From: Planctomycetia bacterium
Lineage (GTDB): Bacteria > Planctomycetota > Phycisphaerae > UBA1845 > Fen-1342
Length of the DNA: 64,000 nt
Assembly (NCBI GenBank): GCA_015709575.1
Contig: CP054190.1
Location: forward strand, 3,823,420 to 3,887,419
Reading direction: 5' to 3'
In this document: positions 44,876-56,531 of the stretch, piece by piece
Layout: the number at the start of each line of letters is the position of its first letter
Position numbering within the stretch: position 1 is the stretch's first letter
Notes under the pieces: model-generated
Databases searched by the model: none
What the model was told of the DNA's origin: nothing
What the model saw: the letters and a program-made list of their open reading frames with translations, nothing else
Translations under genes and position numbers: made by a program

Positions 44876-45940
44876 ATGACAAGCGTGGGTGTGATCTTGA
44901 TGTTTGTCGCGGGTCTTTACTCTGTGGCTGACGTTCGCGACGCCGTCTCGCGCCGAATGGCGGCGCTGGACGCCCTGACGCTCGAGAGTACCACGGAGTT
45001 CTATCGAGCAAAGCTCGAGGGGACCGCCGTCAGGTGGGAGCCGAGCGCCGGAGCAACGAACCGTTATGCGACATCACTGCGGCGCCCTGCGTTGCTGATT
45101 ACAAAGCGATCCTCAGACGGGCCTGCTGCTGATTTCTGGTACACCCCGGAGGGCGTGGTCACGCGGGTGATTGACGGAGAGAAGTTCGGGTTTGGCACGT
45201 ACTATCGCGTTGTTTCTGGGATCTCACAAGAAGGCCCCGCGATGTACGACCCGCTGATCCAGTTGCTCGATGCGCACGTCACGGACAGCACCCGCCCGCT
45301 GTTCAATCTGCTCCAGGTGCTGGAAGAAAAAACGGCCGAGGTACTTCAATCCGGACCGGACTCGACGACCGTCCGCGTGGAAATCGACCAACATCCGACA
45401 CTGCGCAAGACGCTCGTGATCGACTTCGCCGCGGACGGTGCGGTGCTCCACATGAGCGATACCACGTTCATCTACACCGGTGACGGCAAGACCCTATCGC
45501 TGCCGATCACGCGCGAAGTCTCCACCGACAAGTTCGAGATCGTCAACGGCGAGCGCCTCGGAACGGAATACACCGTCATCGTCGCCAACCAGAACGTGCA
45601 GCCCGAACCCGGCATGGTCAAAGTGCGGCTTGAGAACGTTCGATACGACCCGGACCTGTCGATCGAGAATCTCGAAATTGCCCCGCACCGCAACTACTCG
45701 TACATCATCACGGAGACCACCGAAGGCACGCTCCGCGAACACTACGACGCCAACGGCGAGCTGGTCACACGCGAGTTCCATCCGAGGGAGCGTCGGTTGC
45801 AATCCGGCGACCGCCCGGCCTCGGCCCTGCGCACCGCCGCCATCGCGCTGACGCTGCCGCTGTCGGCCGCGGCCGGGATTGTCGGCCTGTCGCTGGCGAT
45901 GCGCCGCAGGCACGTCGCCGCCACGCACGATCGGAAGTAG
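44876..45940 (+). CDS. Exported protein with C-terminal membrane helix, unknown function
   Basis: 354 residues. ATG 44876 is chosen for the AAGGGA seven bases upstream; the nine residues before it read as non-coding. A hydrophobic N-terminus (MTSVGVILMFVAGLYSV) acts as a signal peptide. The soluble domain (about 25-300) is beta-rich (FWYTPEGVVTRVIDGEKFGFG, LRKTLVIDFAADGAVLHM) and faintly recalls LolA/RseB-like folds. A single helix at about 318-342 is followed by MRRRHVA, so the protein is probably anchored in the inner membrane with its bulk outside. It follows the 12-cysteine gene by 85 bases on the same strand. Confidence 0.75.
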   Translation: MTSVGVILMFVAGLYSVADVRDAVSRRMAALDALTLESTTEFYRAKLEGTAVRWEPSAGATNRYATSLRRPALLITKRSSDGPAADFWYTPEGVVTRVIDGEKFGFGTYYRVVSGISQEGPAMYDPLIQLLDAHVTDSTRPLFNLLQVLEEKTAEVLQSGPDSTTVRVEIDQHPTLRKTLVIDFAADGAVLHMSDTTFIYTGDGKTLSLPITREVSTDKFEIVNGERLGTEYTVIVANQNVQPEPGMVKVRLENVRYDPDLSIENLEIAPHRNYSYIITETTEGTLREHYDANGELVTREFHPRERRLQSGDRPASALRTAAIALTLPLSAAAGIVGLSLAMRRRHVAATHDRK

Positions 45941-46041
45941 CCGTCTGCGGGCTGCGCTGCGCACGCGCTACACCCGTCGCTACGTTCCACCGCCCCTCGG
46001 GCACGGTCCTCGTCGACGCGCAGAGCAGAGTCACGGACGGC

Positions 46042-46935
46042 TCACGCAGTTCGTGCTGATCGCCGCGCCCACAATCGCGCCGTATGCACATCTTCGCGCC
46101 AGCCCTCGTCGTACTCCACCACTTCCAGCCCCGGCGCCAGGCCGCGCAGCTCCCCCAGCTCCAGCGCCAGCCCCGCCCGCCGCGGCCGGCCATGCCGCTC
46201 GCGGTGCATGGTCGTGAATGTCTCCACCAGCAGTGCTCCGCCCGGCGCGAGCCGCTCGCTGATTCGCGACAATAGCCGCCGATTCAGATATCGAAAGCAG
46301 ATGACCAGATCAAACCGGCCCAGGCCGTCCAGGGTCGCGTCGTCCGTCAGGTCCGCGCAGCGCCACTCCGGGCGCACGATCGCCGCGGCGCATCCATCCG
46401 CCAGGCGCTGCGCCCGCTCCAGCGCATCCGGCAGCAAATCCACGCCAACCGCGCGCCACCTGAGCGACGCCAGGTAGACCGCGTCGCGGCCGACGCCGCA
46501 GGCCAGGTCCAGTGCCGTACCGGGTGCAAGATGCGCCGAAACGCGCTCCAGAAACGCATTGGGACACCAGAGGCGATAGATCGCGCTGGATGAGAGCTCC
46601 CCGGCGCAGGCCCCCGCGCCGCGCCTCCCATCGCTCCCCTGAGCGAGGTCGCCCTCGTCCATACCGGATCGATCGCACCAACCAGCGCCGGCGTATTCCG
46701 CCCGCCGCTCCAGTTCCGCCAGCCGCGCGACTGCGGCCTGCGCAACGTCGGGCGGGCCGATTACGCGAATGATCGTCGAGCGCGGGGGCAGCTCATGCGT
46801 GCGATCGGCCAGCTGATCGGCCGGGATGTTCGCCGCGCGCGCCAACGGGGTGCATCGCGCCTGATCGGCGGGTCGCGGATCGAGAAAATCCCCCTGAATG
46901 AGCTGCACACGCTGCGCCGGCGAGTTCCGCATCAT
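46042..46935 (-). CDS. Rhodanese-like domain fused to a SAM methyltransferase
   Basis: 297 residues. Residues 10-80 resemble a rhodanese domain (the ANIPADQLADRTHELP segment is the family's IPxxxLxxRxxELP), but the active-site loop reads TIIRVIGPPDV, with no cysteine, so it is not a working sulfurtransferase. Residues 115-295 are a class I methyltransferase with motif I LDLACGVGRDAVYLA (about 142-156) and motif FDLVICFRYLNRRLL, resembling the TehB group. It starts 39 bases after gcvP on the same strand and could be co-transcribed with it. Its substrate is unknown. Confidence 0.82.
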   Translation of the reverse strand: MMRNSPAQRVQLIQGDFLDPRPADQARCTPLARAANIPADQLADRTHELPPRSTIIRVIGPPDVAQAAVARLAELERRAEYAGAGWCDRSGMDEGDLAQGSDGRRGAGACAGELSSSAIYRLWCPNAFLERVSAHLAPGTALDLACGVGRDAVYLASLRWRAVGVDLLPDALERAQRLADGCAAAIVRPEWRCADLTDDATLDGLGRFDLVICFRYLNRRLLSRISERLAPGGALLVETFTTMHRERHGRPRRAGLALELGELRGLAPGLEVVEYDEGWREDVHTARLWARRSARTA

Positions 46936-46974
46936 CGCTCCGCCCGCGTGATTGCGTAGCCGCGGCCTCGCCGA

Positions 46975-49959
<2,985 letters not shown>

Positions 49960-50201
49960 GCGAAGGCCCTATCGGTCGGCGACCGGTCGGGCGCTTGCCG
50001 CGCGGCCGCCCGCGCCCGCGAACAGGTCGCGAGTGCCGGGTCAGCCGCGACTTCCGCCGCCCCGCGAACGCACGTCCGCACGGGGGCGGAAGCAGCGCCG
50101 CCGGTGAAGCTCATTATAGGGGCGACGGCTCGAGCCCATGGCCGGTGCGCCCGCCCCCGCCGCGAGCGCTCGGCGACCCTGGCAGTCCCCCGTTCAGGCA
50201 A

Positions 50202-50579
50202 TCAACCGGTGGCCCGGTCGTACGCCGGACCATCCATTAATCCGTCCAGCGGGGCGAGGTTGTCGCACTCGATTCGGATCATCCATCCGCGATCAAACGC
50301 GTCCTGGTTCACCAGCTCCGGGGCGTCTGACAGGGCGGTGTTCACGGCCGTCACGGTTCCGTCCAGCGCCGAATACAGCTCGCTGGTGGCCTTTACGGAC
50401 TCCACTTCGCCGAAGCTCTGGCCGGCGCTGACGCGCTTGCCCACCGCGGGAAGCTGGACATAGGTAATGTCGGTCAACTCGTCGGCGGCGAACTTCGTAA
50501 TGCCGATCGTGACTGTCCGACCTTCCACCTTGAACCACTCATGCGACTTGAGATACTTCCGATCGTTCGGCACAGCCAT
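50202..50579 (-). CDS. gcvH: Glycine cleavage system H protein
   Basis: Lipoyl carrier of the glycine cleavage system, 125 residues from ATG 50579; GAGAGGAG precedes it. The lipoylated lysine is K63 in GEVESVKATSELYS. The in-frame extension from 50780 (67 residues, Arg/Pro-rich) is not part of the family. It is the first gene of the gcvH-gcvP unit. I looked for a glycine riboswitch upstream and did not see one. Confidence 0.95.
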   Translation of the reverse strand: MAVPNDRKYLKSHEWFKVEGRTVTIGITKFAADELTDITYVQLPAVGKRVSAGQSFGEVESVKATSELYSALDGTVTAVNTALSDAPELVNQDAFDRGWMIRIECDNLAPLDGLMDGPAYDRATG

Positions 50580-51016
50580 GAACCCGATACTCCTCTCACG
50601 CTCGCACCGCTTCTCCGGCGCCGGCCGGCACAGGCCGGGCCTCATCGCATCCCTATCCAGATGGGCGTCAGCGTACGCGAACGCCCGGTGCTGGGGAATG
50701 AAGCCCGGCGAACCCTGAGCGGAGAAGCTCACTGAGCCGCGACCGGTTTCGGCAGCCCCGTTGCTGCGATGCAGCGCCACGACCGGGCGAACGACGAGGC
50801 CGGCACCCCTGCGGGGCAGCGGCGCGCAATAATCGCCGATTCAGGTGGATTTTTTTGATACAAAGATGAATGTATCCATTTATTCTGCTTTGACTTGCGC
50901 TGCTCTACTGTATACGGTTGAAATTGGTGGGGTGCCGATAGAGCGCTTCGGAACGGAATTTGCTGTAAGCTCGCGTCCGCGCTGACCAGCCGCCCCCTAC
51001 GGATGGCCTTCAACCG
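50580..51016. other. Control region between gcvH and rpoN
   Basis: 437 bases of divergent spacing. The side near rpoN is clearly AT-richer than the rest (50845-50930). It holds a perfect inverted repeat GATACA-N8-TGTATC (50857-50876) flanked by GGAT and ATCC, and the candidate promoter at 50889-50916. The side near gcvH holds only its ribosome site and unremarkable GC-rich sequence. Confidence 0.45.
50889..50916 (+). promoter_or_regulatory. Candidate rpoN promoter
   Basis: TTTGAC (50889-50894) or TTGACT (50890-50895) as -35 and TATACG (50911-50916) as -10; the spacer is 16 or 15 bases. Transcription would begin about 95 bases before the rpoN ATG. An inverted repeat lies just upstream of the -35. 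Confidence 0.4.
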
Positions 51017-52507
51017 ATGTCGCAGATCCTCTCCCAGCTTCCGCGCCAGGTGCTTGCCCAGCAGCAGCGCCTCACGCCGCAGTTGATACAGGCGATGGAC
51101 ATCCTGCAACTTCCGGCCATGGCGCTGGAGTCGCGCCTCTCGGCGGAGTTGGACAGCAATCCCGCCCTCGAGCTGGCCCCACCCGAGGACGACGGCCCGG
51201 ACACGGGCGCCGACGGCGGCACCGCGGTCGCCCGGGCCGCATCGGACGCGGCCACGCGCGAAGCGGGGGGGGCGACCAATGCCTCCGACTTCGAGCGGCT
51301 GGACAGTCTCGTCCGCGAGTACGACTTCGACGAGGACTTCGAGGTCCGGTCCAGCCGGTCGCGCGCCAGGATCGAGGAAGAGGGGGATCAGAAGCTCGAC
51401 GCGATGGCCAACGCCGCGGCCCGCACCCAGACCCTGCATGAACACCTGCTCGGACAGTGGGCGATGCTGGACGACCTCGACGAGCGCGCCCGCCTGCTGG
51501 GCGCACGGATCATCGAGGCGCTGACGGACGCGGGCCGCCTTGAGATTCCGCTGGAGCAGATCGGGCAGGAGATGCAGCCGCCGCCGACGGACGCCGAGCG
51601 CAGCGCGGCGCTGGCGCGGGTGCAGTTGCTGGAGCCGGCCGGAGTCGGGGCGCGCTCGCTCCAGGAATGCCTGCTGCTGCAGCTCGAAGCGCTTCCGGGT
51701 GACCACGTCCTGGCCATGCGCATCGTCGAGGAGCATTTTGACGACTTGCAGAGGAACCGCCTGCCGCAGATCGCGCGGGCGCTGGGCATTGAGGTGGGCG
51801 ATGTGAAAGCGGCTATCGCGGCGCTCGGTCGCCTGTCGCTCAACCCCGGTTCGGACATCGCGTCGGACGCCGCGCCGACGGTGATGCCGGACGTGATCGT
51901 CGAATATGACGCGCGACAGGATCGATACGACGTCCGGCTGGCGCGGGGCAACCTCCGCGAAGTGCGGATCAGCCCGGAGTTCCGCGAGGCGCTGGAGCGC
52001 GCCCGCAATGATCCCGGCGCGCGGGAATTCATCAAGGACAAGATCGCCCGGGCCAATGCGATTATCGACGCCGTGCGCTACCGCCGCGAGCGCCTGCTCG
52101 ACGTCGCCCGCGCGGTGGTCGAGGCGCAGCGCGACTTTCTCGATCACGGCGAGCAGCACCTGAAAGTGCTGCGGATGAGCGACCTGGCGCAGCGTTTCGG
52201 CTGCGACCCCTCCACCATCAGCCGCACCGTCGATGAGAAGTGGATGCAGACACCGCGCGGCATCTTCCCGCTGCGGCGCTTCTTCACCGGCGGCACCGAG
52301 AACGAAGAGGGCGAGGCGCTTGGCTGGGACAGTATCAAGGCCCGGGTGCAGGAGATCGTGGACCGCGAGGATAAGAACGCGCCGCTCAGCGACGACGAGA
52401 TCGTGGCCGCGCTGCGCGGCGCTGGGATCGACATCAAGCGCCGCACCGTCGCCAAGTATCGCGCCCAGCTCAACATCCCGGTCGCGCGCCAGCGTCGAAA
52501 GTTCTGA
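51017..52507 (+). CDS. rpoN: RNA polymerase sigma-54 factor
   Basis: Alternative sigma factor for promoters of the -24/-12 type that need enhancer-binding ATPases; 496 residues. Region I is QRLTPQLIQAMDILQLPAMALE with its Gln/Leu-rich activator-contact sequence, and region II is acidic (about 55-115). The core-binding part follows. The HTH carries SDLAQRFGCDPSTISRTV, and the RpoN box at the end is KRRTVAKYRAQLNIP (standard ARRTVAKYRE). No sigma-54 promoter or enhancer-binding protein is evident in the window. Confidence 0.95.
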   Translation: MSQILSQLPRQVLAQQQRLTPQLIQAMDILQLPAMALESRLSAELDSNPALELAPPEDDGPDTGADGGTAVARAASDAATREAGGATNASDFERLDSLVREYDFDEDFEVRSSRSRARIEEEGDQKLDAMANAAARTQTLHEHLLGQWAMLDDLDERARLLGARIIEALTDAGRLEIPLEQIGQEMQPPPTDAERSAALARVQLLEPAGVGARSLQECLLLQLEALPGDHVLAMRIVEEHFDDLQRNRLPQIARALGIEVGDVKAAIAALGRLSLNPGSDIASDAAPTVMPDVIVEYDARQDRYDVRLARGNLREVRISPEFREALERARNDPGAREFIKDKIARANAIIDAVRYRRERLLDVARAVVEAQRDFLDHGEQHLKVLRMSDLAQRFGCDPSTISRTVDEKWMQTPRGIFPLRRFFTGGTENEEGEALGWDSIKARVQEIVDREDKNAPLSDDEIVAALRGAGIDIKRRTVAKYRAQLNIPVARQRRKF

Positions 52508-52533
52508 CCGATCCCCCGCCGCGCCGATCACGG

Positions 52534-53688
52534 CTACGGCAGCATCTCTGACAGCAGGTCGCATACCCGCTCAATCGGTCGCGATTGTTCCAGCGGCCGG
52601 ATCGTTTCGTCCAACTGCGCGACCATCAACCGCCGCCAGGCTTCGTCGCGCAGCAGCGCCCCCGCGATCGTCGCAATCTGCTCCGACGTCGGATCGATCA
52701 TCAGCTCCGGCACGACCCGCCGCTCCGCCAGGATGTTCGGCATGGCCAGGTGCGGCGTGCCCAGCACGCGCCGCCCGATCGGCCGATAGAGCCGCCCCAG
52801 CACGCCGGCGTGATAGGTGACAATCATCGGCTTGCGCTGCGCCGCCACTGCCAGCGTGCCCGTCCCGGACTTCACCAGCACCAGGTCCGCCGCCGCGATC
52901 AGCTCCGCCAGCTCGCCGACCACCACCTCTGCATCCACCCGCTGCCGCTGCACCTCCGTCAGCAGGTCCGGCCGCCGCGACGCACTGGCACACGACACCA
53001 GCGCCCGAATGCTCATGCCGGAGCGCCGCAGCAGGCGCACCGCCCCAAGCTGCAGCGGCAGCAGCCGGCGGATCTCGCTCTCGCGCGACCCCGGCATGAG
53101 CGACACCACCCGCGCCGCGCCGTCGCGCAGCGCCGCCGCCCGTCGCGGATCGGGCGGCTCCGCCTGCAAGCGCTCGAACAGCGGCTGCCCGACGCACACG
53201 GCGTTGACACCGGCGGCCCGCAGCCGCGCTTCCTCGAAGGGGTACAGGCAGGCGACGCGCGTGACGTCGCTGCGCAACCAGCGCTCGCGGTAGCTGCGCG
53301 ACGCCCAGGTCTGCGGCGCGATGAAGTAGAGCACCGGCAGCCCGCGTCGCCGGGCGCGACCCGCCAGCCCCCGCAGCCCCAGTTCGATCAGGCCCAGGTG
53401 CAAGGCCGAAGAGTCCAGCAGCACGACCGCATCCGGCCGGCGCGCCTCCCACCAGCGCTCGACCTGTCGTGCCAACCGCAACCCTGCGCCAATCCGCCCC
53501 AGCACGCGGTGAAGCATCACCGCCTGGTCGGTGATGTCGGCCAGCGATTCCGCCCCCGCCTCGCGCAATCGCGGTCCGGTCAGGCCGAAGAAGCGAACGC
53601 CGGGAATCCGCTCCCGCGCGCGGCGGACCAGGTGCGCCGCGTGCTCATCCGCGGAGGCCTCTGCTACGGAAATAAACACATCCGCCAT
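52534..53688 (-). CDS. lpxB: Lipid-A-disaccharide synthase
   Basis: Peripheral membrane GT-B glycosyltransferase that joins UDP-diacylglucosamine and lipid X in lipid A synthesis; 384 residues. MADVFISVAEASADEHAAHLV is the family N-terminus; YFIAPQTWAS, SLMPGSRESEIRRLLP and KSGTGTLAVAAQRKPMIVTY are typical of LpxB. The wider lipid A genes are not here, but with the Lpt permeases it supports real LPS in this organism. It is preceded on the same strand by the membrane-protein gene at 53782 (93-base gap). Confidence 0.94.
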   Translation of the reverse strand: MADVFISVAEASADEHAAHLVRRARERIPGVRFFGLTGPRLREAGAESLADITDQAVMLHRVLGRIGAGLRLARQVERWWEARRPDAVVLLDSSALHLGLIELGLRGLAGRARRRGLPVLYFIAPQTWASRSYRERWLRSDVTRVACLYPFEEARLRAAGVNAVCVGQPLFERLQAEPPDPRRAAALRDGAARVVSLMPGSRESEIRRLLPLQLGAVRLLRRSGMSIRALVSCASASRRPDLLTEVQRQRVDAEVVVGELAELIAAADLVLVKSGTGTLAVAAQRKPMIVTYHAGVLGRLYRPIGRRVLGTPHLAMPNILAERRVVPELMIDPTSEQIATIAGALLRDEAWRRLMVAQLDETIRPLEQSRPIERVCDLLSEMLP

Positions 53689-53781
53689 GTCGCAGACAGC
53701 GTACCGGCGGCGGGCAGGCTCTGCGCGCCAGGCGTGTCCGGCCGTCGTCGTCGCCGGAACGCGAGGCGGGTTTCGTGGGGA

Positions 53782-54534
53782 TCAGTCGTGGTCGGAGCGC
53801 GATCGCGACGCCCGCCGGCCCGCCTCCGCGCGCGGCTCGGCTCGCGCGTCAGTGCTGGCGCTGAGCCCGTCATCCTTCGGCGAGACGCTTCGCCCGCCGC
53901 GCGGCGAACTGCTCCGCGACCGCTCGACCCGTTCCAGGATCTCCGCGCGGGACTTCTCCCCCACGGCGGCATCATAGACGCGGACGTCGCTGACGCTGGC
54001 ATTCGCGCCGGCCGCGTGCGACAGCCGCCGATCGGTCGTTACCAGCACGCGCGTCTCGCCCGGCCCCAGCGGTCCGCGCCACTCGCGCTCTCCCAGCGCG
54101 AGCGGCGTCGCGGCAAACATCGCGTACTCGCGCAGCGCGTCGCCCTCGTCATCATTCACGATGACGCGCAGTGCCAGCAGCGTCACGGTTTCCTCGCCGC
54201 GGTTGGTCACCTCGACAATCACGCGCGTCGCGCCCTCATCCGCATCGACCTTTGTCCGGGCCTTGATGTCCAGCGAGCGCCGATAGCCCGCGTCGCGCCG
54301 ATCGGAAAAGGCGTCGCCCAGAACCGGCGGCAACGCGAGCTGCCACTCGGGAAGTGAGCGCCCCACCGTCTGAAGCGTCTCCAGCACGTGGCCGCCCTTG
54401 CGATCCACGATGTGCAGCCCATAGGCCCCCAGCAGGCTGCCGCAGACCACCCCCGCCGTCAGCAGCCCGAACACGCCCCGCACCAGCGCCGTCATGAACC
54501 CGCCACGCTGCACAACCGTCGTTCCCGAATGCAT
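53782..54534 (-). CDS. Membrane-anchored protein of unknown function with Arg/Ser-rich tail
   Basis: 250 residues from ATG 54534 (AGGAG upstream). One membrane helix near the N-terminus (ALVRGVFGLLTAGVVCGSLLGAYG, about 15-38), then a soluble beta-rich domain with VIVEVTNRGEETVTLLALRVIV, reminiscent of FxLYD-type or other Ig-like periplasmic domains. The last 60 residues are Arg/Ser/Asp-rich and look disordered. Starting the frame at 54780 would add 82 residues of non-protein character. No function recognised. It may share a transcript with lpxB. Confidence 0.68.
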   Translation of the reverse strand: MHSGTTVVQRGGFMTALVRGVFGLLTAGVVCGSLLGAYGLHIVDRKGGHVLETLQTVGRSLPEWQLALPPVLGDAFSDRRDAGYRRSLDIKARTKVDADEGATRVIVEVTNRGEETVTLLALRVIVNDDEGDALREYAMFAATPLALGEREWRGPLGPGETRVLVTTDRRLSHAAGANASVSDVRVYDAAVGEKSRAEILERVERSRSSSPRGGRSVSPKDDGLSASTDARAEPRAEAGRRASRSRSDHD

Positions 54535-54839
54535 GATCGAATCTCCTGTGCCGAGGCCCCCTCGTCCGCGCGGGAAGCCACGCCGGGGTATTCCGCCGGG
54601 CTGGGCCAATATTTGACGGGACCACGGCGGCTCCCCGCGGACCGGGTCTCCGGCCCGATCCCAGGTCTCCGGACGATTCTCGGACTTACCAGATTCCGAA
54701 GCCTGCGCACCGCTCCCGGCGACAGGGGGGCGCCATCGGAGATCGGTCGAACCGTCGCGGGCGATTCTGGCCGATCCCACCGGCGCGAGGTAAGATTCTC
54801 ACCTGTCCATTGCGGCGGTCGGCTACGGGCGATCTGAAA
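54535..54839. other. Divergent gap between the 53782 gene and the acyl-CoA dehydrogenase
   Basis: 305 bases, GC-rich, with no gene. The minus side has AGGAG at about 54543-54547 as the ribosome site of the left gene. A TTTGACGGG at about 54613-54621 has no matching -10. Nothing else is visible. Confidence 0.4.
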
Positions 54840-56138
54840 ATGCCGGTCGCGACCGTGAGCCGGATCCAGTCGAACCCCCGCGTCGCAGGCGGGGCAGCGC
54901 CTGGCGTTGATCGCCGCGAAGTCCCGCGACCGCTATCCCCGGAGACCCGCATCGTGCACCAGGCCGCCCGCAACGCCACCGACTCGCAGACCCCGGACCT
55001 CTATCACCTGCGCGACCTGCTGACCGACGATGAGCGGCAGGTGCAGGACATGGTGGCCCGCTGGGTGGATGAACGGGTGCTGCCGATCATCGGCGAGTGC
55101 TTTGAAAAGGAGCGCTTTCCGCACGAGCTGGTGCCCGAGATGGCCCAGATGGGGCTGTTCGGCCCGACCTTTCAGGATTATGGATGTGCCGGCCTGTCCA
55201 ATGTCGCCTACGGGCTGATCATGCAGGAGCTGGAGCGCGGCGACAGCGGCGTACGCTCCTTCGCCAGCGTGCAGAGCGGACTGGTGATGTACCCGATCCA
55301 CGCCTACGGCTCGGATGAACAGAAGAAGCGCTGGATGTCCGCACTGGCGCGGGCCGAGGCGATCGGCTGCTTCGGCCTGACAGAGCCGGACGGCGGCTCC
55401 GACCCCGGAGCGATGAAGACCTTCGCGCGGCGGGACAAGGGCGACTGGATCATCAACGGCGCCAAGATGTGGATCACCAACGGCACGCAGGCGCAGGTGG
55501 CGGTCGTGTGGGCCAACACCGACAACGGCATTCGCGGGTTTCTGGTCGAGCGCGGCATGCCGGGCTACAGCGCCCGCGACATTCCGCGGAAAATGTCGCT
55601 GCGCGCCAGCCACACCAGCGAGCTGTTCTTCGACAATGTGCGCGTGCCGGATTCGGCCCGCCTACCGGGAGCGGAGGGACTGGGCGCGCCGCTCGGCTGC
55701 CTGACGCAGGCGCGCTTCGGTATTGCCTGGGGAGCGATCGGCGCTGCGCAGGCGTGCTATCGCGAAGCGCTCGCTTTTGCGAAACAGCGGATGCTCTTCG
55801 GCCGCCCGCTCTCGCACACCCAGACCATCCAGATCCGCCTGGCCGACATGCTGCGGCGGATCACGCTGGCACAGCTGCTGGCGCTGCAGCTCGGGCGCCT
55901 CAAGGACCAGGGCCGACTGCATCATTCGCAGGTGTCGCTGGCGAAGTGGAACAACGTGCGAATGGCGATGGACATCGCGCGCGACGCGCGCGACCTGCTC
56001 GGCGCCGGCGGGATCAGCACCGAGTGCAGCCCGATCCGCCACCAGTTGAACCTGGAATCCGTCATCACCTACGAGGGGACGGAGACGATTCACCAGTTGA
56101 TCGTCGGGCGAGAAATCACCGGCGTCGCGGCGTTCTGA
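54840..56138 (+). CDS. Acyl-CoA dehydrogenase, glutaryl-CoA dehydrogenase-like
   Basis: FAD enzyme that oxidises an acyl-CoA, closest in wording to glutaryl-CoA dehydrogenase of lysine/tryptophan breakdown. SGVRSFASVQSGLVMYPIHAYG and CFGLTEPDGGSDPGAM bind substrate and FAD; the catalytic glutamate is in TYEGTETIHQLIVG. In true glutaryl-CoA dehydrogenases an arginine near the start binds the substrate's carboxylate; that residue is not certain here. Length 432. ATG 54840 has no strong ribosome site; a GTG at 54953 is possible and would remove 38 residues that look unlike the family. Confidence 0.88.
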   Translation: MPVATVSRIQSNPRVAGGAAPGVDRREVPRPLSPETRIVHQAARNATDSQTPDLYHLRDLLTDDERQVQDMVARWVDERVLPIIGECFEKERFPHELVPEMAQMGLFGPTFQDYGCAGLSNVAYGLIMQELERGDSGVRSFASVQSGLVMYPIHAYGSDEQKKRWMSALARAEAIGCFGLTEPDGGSDPGAMKTFARRDKGDWIINGAKMWITNGTQAQVAVVWANTDNGIRGFLVERGMPGYSARDIPRKMSLRASHTSELFFDNVRVPDSARLPGAEGLGAPLGCLTQARFGIAWGAIGAAQACYREALAFAKQRMLFGRPLSHTQTIQIRLADMLRRITLAQLLALQLGRLKDQGRLHHSQVSLAKWNNVRMAMDIARDARDLLGAGGISTECSPIRHQLNLESVITYEGTETIHQLIVGREITGVAAF

Positions 56139-56147
56139 CGGCGCCGC

Positions 56148-56381
56148 TCAATGCTGGGATGATTCCAGGCCGACCGCGTTCCACTCGCGGGCGATGTCCT
56201 TGGCCGTCGCCACCAGCGCCGCCTCCATGGAATCGCAGAAGCCCGTCGATACCGGCGGCTGGCGGCACTGGCCGCGCCATCGCCCGGCCTGATAAAGCAA
56301 CTCCACCTCGGCCCGCGCCGCGGTTGCAAACTCGCCGTCGGACCGCTCCACCGCGATCGGCACCTGCATCCGGAAAACCAT
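56148..56381 (-). CDS. Small protein of unknown function
   Basis: 77 residues. ATG 56381 has a good GAGGAG seven to eight bases upstream. Sequence begins MVFRMQVPIAVERSDGEF and ends with ALVATAKDIAREWNAVGLESSQH, a probable C-terminal helix; middle has ELLYQAGRW. Two cysteines. Not recognised. It is convergent with the acyl-CoA dehydrogenase gene and lies just before the HDOD gene on the opposite strand. The composition and the ribosome site support a real gene. Confidence 0.62.
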   Translation of the reverse strand: MVFRMQVPIAVERSDGEFATAARAEVELLYQAGRWRGQCRQPPVSTGFCDSMEAALVATAKDIAREWNAVGLESSQH

Positions 56382-56531
56382 CGCTCGACTCCTCGCCGCC
56401 CGCCGCGGCCGCCCGTTCCCGCACCGCGCAATCCCCGCGCGGCGCATTGCTGCGGACGCGCTGCGCGAACGCCGATATCACCCGCAGCGGCGCGGCCGCA
56501 GGTATCCATCGACCATTGCGGGGGCGGGCTG

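Noticed and set aside
50580..50800. Glycine riboswitch before gcvH
   Set aside because: I looked for the conserved tandem GGAGAG and CCGAAGG-type elements and did not find them.
54810..54839. Upstream TTG start for the acyl-CoA dehydrogenase
   Set aside because: It adds ten residues without a ribosome site; ATG 54840 is more plausible.
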